Origin: an uncultured Collinsella sp.
Lineage (GTDB): Bacteria; Actinomycetota; Coriobacteriia; Coriobacteriales; Coriobacteriaceae
Length of the DNA: 7,182 nt
NCBI GenBank assembly: GCA_902464645.1
Contig: CABQKL010000090.1
Coordinates: forward strand, 1 to 7,182
Direction of reading: 5' to 3'
In this document: in pieces, positions 1 to 7,000 of the stretch
How the letters are laid out: every line of letters begins with the position of its first letter
How positions within the stretch are numbered: the first letter of the stretch is position 1
The notes under the pieces: generated by a model
Databases searched by the model: none
What the model was told of the DNA's origin: nothing
Seen by the model: the letters and a program-made list of their open reading frames with translations, nothing else
Program-made: the position numbers and the translations under genes

Positions 1-223
1 ACCACTTGGCGATGCCCGCATATGTGGGGGATAGTATAACGCGGTTGTCTTGTTCTATACAAGGGTGACGATGCTTGTTTTAGCTGTGGAGAATCGTCCT
101 AAAAATAGACCAATTGTGGAGACAGGGACCTGTACGTTCTTCTATTTACCGTTGTCTACCTGCAGATTTATTCCATTGTCTTTCGCAGGCGCCATTTGTC
201 AGATATCGGGCAAGCGTTTGGTC

Positions 224-259
224 AGGTTCCGGTACTTACCCGCATGAACCTTGGGGGTA
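224..259 (+). promoter_or_regulatory. Leader stem-loop with a competing pairing
   Basis: AGGTTC (224-229) is the exact reverse complement of GAACCT (246-251), and GGT (231-233) can pair with ACC (238-240) inside it, giving a two-part hairpin. TACCC (237-241) can instead pair with GGGTA (255-259). The two folds share bases and exclude each other, as leader switches commonly do. The helices are short, so chance is a real alternative. The pairings are seen in the sequence; a regulatory role is inference. Confidence 0.3.
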
Positions 260-260
260 G

Positions 261-311
261 CCTCATCCTACGCGCCGCGGCCTCCCCATGCGGCGCACGA
301 GGGATAAGGAG
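261..311 (+). promoter_or_regulatory. Hairpin able to mask the adhesin ribosome binding site
   Basis: An inner stem GCGCCGC (272-278) / GCGGCGC (290-296) is perfect over 7 bp with an 11-nt loop. Around it, CCTCATCC (261-268) can pair with GGATAAGG (302-309) with a single C-A mismatch, extended by a T269-G301 wobble. The outer helix covers most of the AAGGAG ribosome binding site of the adhesin gene, so the closed form should lower translation. No U-tract follows the inner stem, so it is not an intrinsic terminator. Regulation is inferred from geometry alone. Confidence 0.4.
306..311 (+). promoter_or_regulatory. Ribosome binding site of the adhesin gene
   Basis: AAGGAG sits 5 nt before the ATG at 317. 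It fixes that start, which also opens directly onto a signal peptide. Confidence 0.9.
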
Positions 312-316
312 CAGCC

Positions 317-3300
317 ATGTCCAACACACCCACGCACTCTGTCCACAGCGCAATCACAGCAGGATCGCTGCTCCTAGTCCTCTTTTTACTTTTAGGCTGC
401 ATGACACCGGATGCCGCGCTCGCCGTCGACGGTTACGAATCGCTCGGATTCCGCACTATCAGCAATGAATGCGGTCCTTTTGGAGTTGGCAAATACGAGG
501 CACAGGATTCTTCGATTGCCTATTGCATGAACCAGGAGCGCTTTGGCCCCAGCACGCCGGGCGGCCCCTGGCTCACCTACAATCAGGGCTGGGTATGGCT
601 TGAAGACGAGTTCGCGGCCATCATCTGCCATGGCTACCCCACTGCCACATCCTTTGGCGGGCATAACCTATCCCCCGATCGAGCACGTGCCGCAACCCAA
701 CTTGCCGTCTGGATGCTCAACGGCACCACCCATACCGACGGATCATTCTCATATACAACCGCTCAGGGCGTCACGAAGAGCGGAAACTTTTCCGGCGACA
801 ATGAGGTCGTTGCCGCAGCGCGCTGGCTCCACGACAGCGCCAAGTCGGGAGGCATTAAAGCCGCACCGCATCGCGCGCGGCGCTATTTGGGAACTGTGTC
901 GGGCGGCAGCAAGCGTCAAGACATGCTCTACGTGCTCCCGGCCGTCTCCGTATCCTTCCAAAAACAGTCAGCCAACGCCGCCATCACCAGCGAAAACGAT
1001 ACCTACAGGCTCGACGGAGCGAGGTTCGACATCTATGAGAGCGCCAGCGACAAGCGTGTCGGCAGCATCCAGATGGACAGCAGCGGTCGCGCACAGGCGA
1101 CACTTTTGCCCAACACAGCATATTATCTGGTCGAAACCAAAGCTCCAGCGGGTTATATCCCCAGGAGTGACCGCATCGCCTTTTCCACCGGCAATGACGG
1201 CGGGAATGTCGTCATCGATGAGCAGCCCGGTACCATTACCCTGCGCATCGCAAAGGCCGATGCCGCGACAGGGGCAGGTCCTCAAGTCGGTGCGTCGCTT
1301 GCCGGCGCCGAGTTCACCTGCGTCTCACAGTCTACCCCGGGCTGGACGCGCACCCTCACGACGGATGAGGACGGCCGGGCAACACTTGCCGACATCCCCC
1401 TGGGCACCTTTACCATCTATGAGTCGAGAGCTCCCGAGGGCTATATGCCCTCCGATGAAACCTGGAGCTATACCATCGGCGCCGACCAGCTCGGAGACGT
1501 GGGCGTCGTTGAGCTCGAGCGTCGCATCCCCAACATCCCCATCGCTTTTGACCTCGAGATTTCAAAGTTCAAGGACTGCGGTAATAGCGATGGGTCTGGT
1601 ATAGAGCAGCCGGCGGAAGGCGTGGTCTTTGAAGTGGTAAGCAACACTTCGCAGCAGGTTGTTGGAACGCTGACCACCAATATCTACGGCTTCGCATCAA
1701 CCAAAGACCAGGCTGGAGCATGGTTTGGCGCAGGAGAGCGCCCCGATGGCGTCAGCGGAACCATACCGTATGACCGTGCCGGCTACACCATTCGCGAGGT
1801 TGTCGACACTGTGCCCGACGGCTTTAAGCAGGCAGGGGAATGGACTGTCACGGCAGAGCAGATCACGGACGGCGCAGAACTTCAGTACATCGTAGACAAC
1901 CACGCCCTGTCGACACATCTTCAAATCGTGAAGCGCGATGCTCAGACCGGCAACGTCGTACCACGCGCCGGGTTCACCTTTCAGCTGCTCAATGGCGACC
2001 ATGAGCCCATCTCGCAAACATCATGGCATCCCGCCCATACCGTTATGAATACCTTTACGACCGATGGAACCGGCACCGTCACCCTGCCCGAATCGCTTAA
2101 CCCGGGCACGTATTACATACGAGAGACTTCCGCCAAGGAACCGTATCTTGTTGGAGAAGATCTGGAGATAACGATTCCCGCCGACATGAACTTAACGCCC
2201 GTCGCGGTCGCCTCGTTTTACGACGACGCGGCAACAGGAAGCATCGAGATCGTTAAGAACGATGCCGTAGGCGGGCACGCCCTTGCCGGTGCTATTTTTG
2301 ATATCCGCGCCGTGGGCGATATCGTGCGCCCCGACGGCAGTATTGTTGCCCTGGACGGCGAAACCGTCATCACCATCACGACCGACGAGCGGGGATTTGC
2401 GTGCGCGAATCATCTTTCACTGGGGTGCGGAACCGCCAACTATGAGGTTATTGAGGTACAGGCACCCGAAGGATACCTGCTCGACCAAAGTGCTCACGCC
2501 GTCGAGCTGTCATATGCCGACCAGAAAACACTCGTGATCAATGCGCACCTCGACGTTTCTAACGACTACACCAAAATCGACATCTCCAAATTCGATCTGA
2601 CCGGCAAACAAGAATTGGAAGGCGCCAGGCTCTCCCTCCACGGTGCCGACGGAACCGAAATTGACGCCTGGACCTCCCCTGACAAGCCGCATCGCATCGA
2701 GCATCTTTCACCCGGCACCTACACCCTGCGCGAAGTGATGTCCCCGCGCACCTACGACCTTGCTCAAGACATGACGTTTGAAATTAAAGCTACCGGAGAA
2801 GTGCAGACGGTGACCATGAAGGACACACCCATCGAGATCGAGGGTAGAGTCGACAAACGGCAAGAGATTGCCCGCCCTATCGGTAAGGGTCTCGTCGCCA
2901 ACGGCGATGGCAAAAACCGGGCCGTAGCACAATCCGATACAAACGGTTCCTTCTCCTATACGCTCGATGCTAAAAATGAGTCGAATACCTGGGTTGATGA
3001 ATTCACCATCACCGACGATCTCGAATGCGCCAAGGACGGCACTGCCAGACTCATCGCCATCGAAACCCCTGTCGCGGCCGGGGACTTCGACGGTCTTTGC
3101 ACCGTGTGGTATCGAACGTCTCCAGTGGGAGGTATCGATACGGGCGAACAAGCCAATGCAACGCTCAGCGACGGGCATGACAACCCCTGGCTCGAAACCG
3201 ACGAGGTCAAAAAGCTCTTAGGCGACGATGTGCGTCTCGTCGATTACGACGGGTGGCACCTATGGAAAGCAGATATCTCGACGGCAGAGTCTATCACACT

Positions 3301-3748
3301 CGATACGAAAGAGATTGATCTTACAGACGACGCCGTCATCACGGGCATCCGTTTTGAATACGGTGCGGTAGCCGCCGACTTTACAACCAGAAGTGAGGCG
3401 GGCTCTTGGACCCGAGATGACCTTAAAGACGAACATGACGATCTTGACGATGCCAAGGCGGCCCTTAGCTCGGATGCCCGAGGCGCAGTCGTGCATATGC
3501 AGTCAACATCGTCCTATACGCCCCAAACCGCACTTGCCAACAGCGCACGCGTCGATCTTTGCCGCAACGGCGGTGGCGATAAACTCGAGGCGCATGATGA
3601 GGACCGCGTCATCCAACGATGCGCCCCGCCTCAGAACCTGCCGGCAACGGGATCTGTTGCCGCCGCCGCATGCATCACCGCACTCCTGACCTCGGGCACT
3701 GCAGCCATATGGTTCGCTCGCCTTAGGTCAGCCACAAAGAAGCGCTAG
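317..3748 (+). CDS. LPXTG cell-wall-anchored thioester adhesin with stacked SpaA/CnaB domains
   Basis: This 1143-residue protein is predicted to be secreted, fixed to peptidoglycan by a sortase, and used for attachment. Residues 1-36 are a signal peptide with hydrophobic core 15-27 and a likely cleavage after ALA36. Residues about 38-205 match the Gram-positive thioester (TQxA) domain: Cys70 in AYCMN and Gln128 in ATQLAVW are the expected thioester pair. Six SpaA/CnaB-like domains follow (about 208-303, 306-408, 411-530, 533-638, 641-747, 752-838). Each starts with a strand carrying a candidate Lys (216, 313, 417, 539, 647, 758) and has the E-box Glu (273, 369, 494, 603, 713, 806), as in VETKAPAGY. 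Residues 839-1105 are beta-rich and unassigned. The C-terminus has LPATG (1108-1112), a membrane helix (1114-1134) and a basic tail ending KKR. The start is set by the AAGGAG at 306-311. It has its own leader and converges on the minus-strand genes. No sortase or partner pilin is visible, so a free-standing adhesin is likelier than a pilus subunit. The ligand is unknown. Confidence 0.95.
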   Translation: MSNTPTHSVHSAITAGSLLLVLFLLLGCMTPDAALAVDGYESLGFRTISNECGPFGVGKYEAQDSSIAYCMNQERFGPSTPGGPWLTYNQGWVWLEDEFAAIICHGYPTATSFGGHNLSPDRARAATQLAVWMLNGTTHTDGSFSYTTAQGVTKSGNFSGDNEVVAAARWLHDSAKSGGIKAAPHRARRYLGTVSGGSKRQDMLYVLPAVSVSFQKQSANAAITSENDTYRLDGARFDIYESASDKRVGSIQMDSSGRAQATLLPNTAYYLVETKAPAGYIPRSDRIAFSTGNDGGNVVIDEQPGTITLRIAKADAATGAGPQVGASLAGAEFTCVSQSTPGWTRTLTTDEDGRATLADIPLGTFTIYESRAPEGYMPSDETWSYTIGADQLGDVGVVELERRIPNIPIAFDLEISKFKDCGNSDGSGIEQPAEGVVFEVVSNTSQQVVGTLTTNIYGFASTKDQAGAWFGAGERPDGVSGTIPYDRAGYTIREVVDTVPDGFKQAGEWTVTAEQITDGAELQYIVDNHALSTHLQIVKRDAQTGNVVPRAGFTFQLLNGDHEPISQTSWHPAHTVMNTFTTDGTGTVTLPESLNPGTYYIRETSAKEPYLVGEDLEITIPADMNLTPVAVASFYDDAATGSIEIVKNDAVGGHALAGAIFDIRAVGDIVRPDGSIVALDGETVITITTDERGFACANHLSLGCGTANYEVIEVQAPEGYLLDQSAHAVELSYADQKTLVINAHLDVSNDYTKIDISKFDLTGKQELEGARLSLHGADGTEIDAWTSPDKPHRIEHLSPGTYTLREVMSPRTYDLAQDMTFEIKATGEVQTVTMKDTPIEIEGRVDKRQEIARPIGKGLVANGDGKNRAVAQSDTNGSFSYTLDAKNESNTWVDEFTITDDLECAKDGTARLIAIETPVAAGDFDGLCTVWYRTSPVGGIDTGEQANATLSDGHDNPWLETDEVKKLLGDDVRLVDYDGWHLWKADISTAESITLDTKEIDLTDDAVITGIRFEYGAVAADFTTRSEAGSWTRDDLKDEHDDLDDAKAALSSDARGAVVHMQSTSSYTPQTALANSARVDLCRNGGGDKLEAHDEDRVIQRCAPPQNLPATGSVAAAACITALLTSGTAAIWFARLRSATKKR

Positions 3749-3757
3749 CAAAATGAA

Positions 3758-3793
3758 AAGGCGGGCGAGCCTGTCTCCCGGCTCGCCCGCCTT
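3758..3793 (-). terminator. Intrinsic terminator between convergent genes
   Basis: AAGGCGGGCGAGC (3758-3770) and GCTCGCCCGCCTT (3781-3793) form a perfect 13-bp stem with a 10-nt loop, closed by one further C-G pair. Read on the minus strand, the stem runs into CTTTTCATTTTG, a U-rich tail, about 20 nt after the stop of the small membrane protein gene. On the plus strand the stem is followed by GGGCATAAACG, with no U-tract. It therefore serves the minus-strand operon best and may only slow plus-strand transcripts from the adhesin, whose stop codon is 9 nt before the stem. Confidence 0.88.
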
Positions 3794-3813
3794 GGGCATA
3801 AACGATGAATCGG

Positions 3814-4032
3814 CTATTCAGCAGATGACGAACCGCCATCGATGGCTGCCTGATCGGACTCGGAAATACCGTCGGCACCCAAGCTTTGCTCTTGCTCTAC
3901 CTCTTCGCTCATTGTCGTCTCGGGTGTCGAACCCTTAACGCCGACGACATATGCGGCCCCAAAACCCAATGCGATTGCGATCAGGGTCAAAATCAGATAG
4001 ATGGGCCAATGGCGCTTGATGTACGAAAACAC
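3814..4032 (-). CDS. Small single-pass membrane protein of unknown function
   Basis: This 72-residue protein has a short basic N-terminus (FSYIKRHW), one hydrophobic helix at about residues 10-31 and an acidic, Ser/Glu-rich tail (about 33-72) with no cysteines or motifs I recognise. The basic start before the helix suggests N-inside topology with the tail outside. The start codon is GTG, chosen because AAGGAG lies 5 nt before it and because it gives a clean membrane helix. The gene begins 22 nt after the stop of the large M28-like gene, with no room for a promoter, so the two are probably co-transcribed and end at the hairpin at 3758-3793. I do not recognise a family. It could be an accessory subunit of the large membrane protein, but only position supports that. 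Confidence 0.8.
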   Translation of the reverse strand: MFSYIKRHWPIYLILTLIAIALGFGAAYVVGVKGSTPETTMSEEVEQEQSLGADGISESDQAAIDGGSSSAE

Positions 4033-4037
4033 GCTGA

Positions 4038-4043
4038 CTCCTT
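4038..4043 (-). promoter_or_regulatory. Ribosome binding site of the small membrane protein
   Basis: On the minus strand AAGGAG lies 5 nt before the GTG at 4030-4032. It supports a GTG start and shows that the small gene has its own initiation site inside the 22-nt gap after the larger gene. Confidence 0.85.
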
Positions 4044-4054
4044 AGCGGGTCTGT

Positions 4055-7000
4055 CTACGAACGACGAATGACCTCGGTCACAACCTCGGACACCGTAGCG
4101 ATATTTGTCGGATTAACGTTGTACGGCAGATCGTCCTCGGTGTAAGCACACGCCAAACGTGGGCCATCAACGCCGGCAATCGTAAGGGCGCGACGGCTCG
4201 CCTCGAGCGCAGCATAAGCATCGGTCTTGGCATAGGGCATCTCAAATGCACCGCAATCAACATGGAACGACTTGCACACTTTATTGACCAGGTTCATGAT
4301 GCGTCGGTCACCCTTGAGCAACTGCTGCTCGCCCTCGACCGTTACCACCGAAAGCCTGCCGGCACCGATAGACTCGAGGTTGATGAAGAACACACCGCGG
4401 AGCTTGTCACGATGCGAGGCCAAAAACGCCCTCATGCCGGCGCCGTCGCAGTCGGACGCGCCCGTTGCGACGAACCAGATATCGTGGCCGAGCAGCTCAT
4501 CGTCACCCATGGAGGCAACGGCCGAGAGCATATCCTCGGCAGAAGCACCATCGGAGGAGGTGGCGCCGCCCTTCCAACCGTCATCGTCATCCTCGAAGTT
4601 ATCCCACGAGCCGATACCGCGACCAGACTTCTTGGCGTCGTAATCATCCTCGACGCCAAGCCAATCGCTCATGCTGTCCTGCTCGTTTTTCTTTTTTCGA
4701 CCGAACAAGCCACCCAGGCCACGTTTCTGCGGCTTGACGCCCGTCGAAGCAGGAGCCGAGATGGTCTCGAGCGGCTGTGCGCCCGAGGAGATGGGCATGG
4801 GGGCCGCGACCGGTGCCGATGTGGGCTCGGGGCCCTGCGCCGTCGCAAAGGGGTCATTTGTCTGTGCCGAAGGATCGGGAAGATCGAACAGCGACGTGCG
4901 GGATGCGACGTTGGCCTGTTGCATCGAAGGCAGCGACGGATCGGGGACCGAGGCCAGCGGCGACGAAGAGGGCGCAGGCGCGGAGGCCGGATCGGGGATA
5001 TTCATTTGCTGGCGCGGAGGCACCTGAGACGAAATCTGCGCCATGAGGGAGTCAACTGTCTCGTCCTGCGTGGGAGCGACGTTGGCCACCGTGGCACCGG
5101 GGTCGCTCGGCGCGGGCATGGTAAAGATCTGCGTAGAATAAGGCCTGGACTCATCCGTCTTGGGAGCCCCGTCAACCGCAGGGGACTCCTGCTCCATAGC
5201 AGGAGCCTCGACTTGCTCGGGCGCGCTGGCCTCAACGGAATCGGCCTCGTCGACAACCGAATCATCGGCGGCGTCCTGGGCATCATCGGGGATGGGAAGG
5301 GGCTCGGCAATTGCGGTGCCCTGCTTCTCAAACGTCATCGTGGCATCAAATGACATGGTGCCATCGACCGGCTGTTGCGCCTCAAAGGACGTCGTAGCCT
5401 CGGCAACGTCGGCGGATGTCGGCTGTGGAGCCTCGAAGGACGTCGTGGCGTCGGCGACATCGACAGGCTCCGGCTGCTCGGCCTCGCTCTGCTCGAACTC
5501 CTGTGCCGCACGCTCGCGCTCGACCTCGGCGGCCTGCTGCTGGGCGATGGCCTCCCGCTCGGCGGCCTCGCGGGCAGCGGCGCGCTTTTCCTCAAAGTCG
5601 TCGACGAACTTCTTGCCCTTCGCGAGGGCGCCCTTAAAGAAGCTAGAAGCGCTGGCACCAATCGAGGAGAACGCGGAAGCGATATCGGCATGGGGCGTTG
5701 TCGAGGGAAGCTCGGCCGAGAAATCGGTGTCGCTCTCATAGGACACGCGCTGCGGATACTCGTCGTAGTCTTCGTCGGCGATCTCGTCTTCAACCTGTGC
5801 CGGAGCGGCAGGCGCCAGGATATCCAGACCGGCTGCAGAATCGAGCGCGGGCTTTGCGTCAGACTCCGCGGCAGCAACAGAGGCAGTGACCGGCTCGGCG
5901 GGAGCAACAGCTGTATTGGCCGCGGGCGCAGGCTCCTGTGCAACGGGAGCAGGCTCCGGCTCAAACGTCGGTTCCTCGCCCTCTTCGTAATCGAGCGTGC
6001 AGGACTCGGGAAGCATGCCCAGGGCACGGATGGCATCCGAGCCAAATCGGATGTTGCCGGCGGCATTGCGATAAAGCTTGGGCTTGGGCTCGGGCTCCTC
6101 AGCCGCGGCAGGCTCGCCTGCCGACTCGGCAGTGGACTCGTCCGCAACGGGCTCCTCGTCCGGAATATCTTGGACCTGGGGCTCGGGTGCGATGACGCCA
6201 ATCAGGGTCTCGTCGGCAGAAGCACCTTCGAATCCATCGATTTGCTCATCAGAAGCCTCGCCCTGCTCACTCTCGGGAGCGATCGGCTGGCCATACTCAT
6301 CCTCGGTATAGGCAGGCTCTTCGTACTCGACGGTATTGCCGTAATCGTTTTGCTGCTGGGCCGCGGCATACTCGGCCGCCGCACGCGCCATCTCCTCGGC
6401 GCGACGCTTCTGCTCGCCAAAATACGTGTCGAACGGAATATCGTCAGGGAACTCGTTCTCGCCCTGATAGGGGGCGACGTTATCCATGACACCCAACATG
6501 GCGGCAACAGACGACTTGTTGCAAACCGAGCCGGACGTGTAGGGAAGAACAAAACGATTGGAAATAATATTGGCGGCATTGGCAAGAGCCACGAGAGAGG
6601 CAAGGATCGCGACAATCCACAGCAGGACCTTCAACGCGCCGGGAAGCGGCAAGATGCGCAGGATGGCAATAGCCGCGGGAGCAATCGTGGCAATCGGGAG
6701 CAATTTGGCGATCAGCGCTCGGTACGGCGCATAGGGCTCGCGAGCGAGCAGTTCGGCGCGCGGGGAGTCATAGTGCGCGACAACGACAACCGGGCGATTG
6801 CGCGGAGAGGCAAGCGGGCCCGACGCCTTGTGGTAGGCGATGACATTTTGGCTCACACCGGTCTTTCCCAGGCGCGAAACCACGGGATGCCCCGTGCGTT
6901 CGAGCACGTAGAGCACGGCGCCGACAATGGCCAGCAAGGTGCCGACCAAGCCGATACCGCCACCGATGCCCATCAGCAGGGCGCCGGCAAACGCCAGAAT

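Larger units (their letters stand above)
1..316. other. Gene-free leader upstream of the surface adhesin
   Basis: I see no convincing gene here. The short open frames lack a ribosome binding site and resemble no family. The stretch is less GC-rich than the coding DNA on either side, as expected of a regulatory region. It contains an inverted repeat CTTGT-N5-ACAAG (49-63), a 12-bp dyad ACAGG-GA-CCTGT (122-133), four copies of TTGTC (45-49, 152-156, 176-180, 196-200) and a foldable segment from about 224 to 311. A TATAAC at 35-40 resembles a -10 box, but no good -35 box lies at the right distance. No promoter can therefore be placed with confidence. No conserved core of a riboswitch class I know (for example the c-di-GMP-I class often found before adhesin genes) was recognised. 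Confidence 0.6.

Noticed and set aside
50..247. Open frame of 65 codons in the leader
   Set aside because: No ribosome binding site and no protein-like pattern; the region has regulatory-looking composition and repeats.
190..300. c-di-GMP-I riboswitch before the adhesin
   Set aside because: A GGGTAGCC segment recalls part of that class, but the conserved GCAAACC and ACGCAAAGCC core elements are not present.
196..468. Possible upstream peptide overlapping the adhesin start, including an ATG at 244
   Set aside because: No ribosome binding site before 196 or 244, and the frame runs out of phase into the signal peptide region. Translational coupling cannot be excluded but is unsupported.
543..1604. 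Long plus-strand open frame of 353 codons
   Set aside because: It lies wholly within the adhesin gene in another frame, is Pro/Ser/Arg-rich as expected of an out-of-frame GC-rich read, and has no family-like features.
4262..5353. Plus-strand open frame of 363 codons opposite the M28-like gene
   Set aside because: Arg/Gly-rich antisense shadow of the insert; no ribosome binding site or recognisable motif, while the minus-strand frame carries clear M28 and membrane features.
5335..6201. Minus-strand open frame of 288 codons, Ser/Pro/Arg-rich
   Set aside because: Out-of-frame read of the low-complexity insert of the large gene; no start signal and composition typical of a frame shadow.
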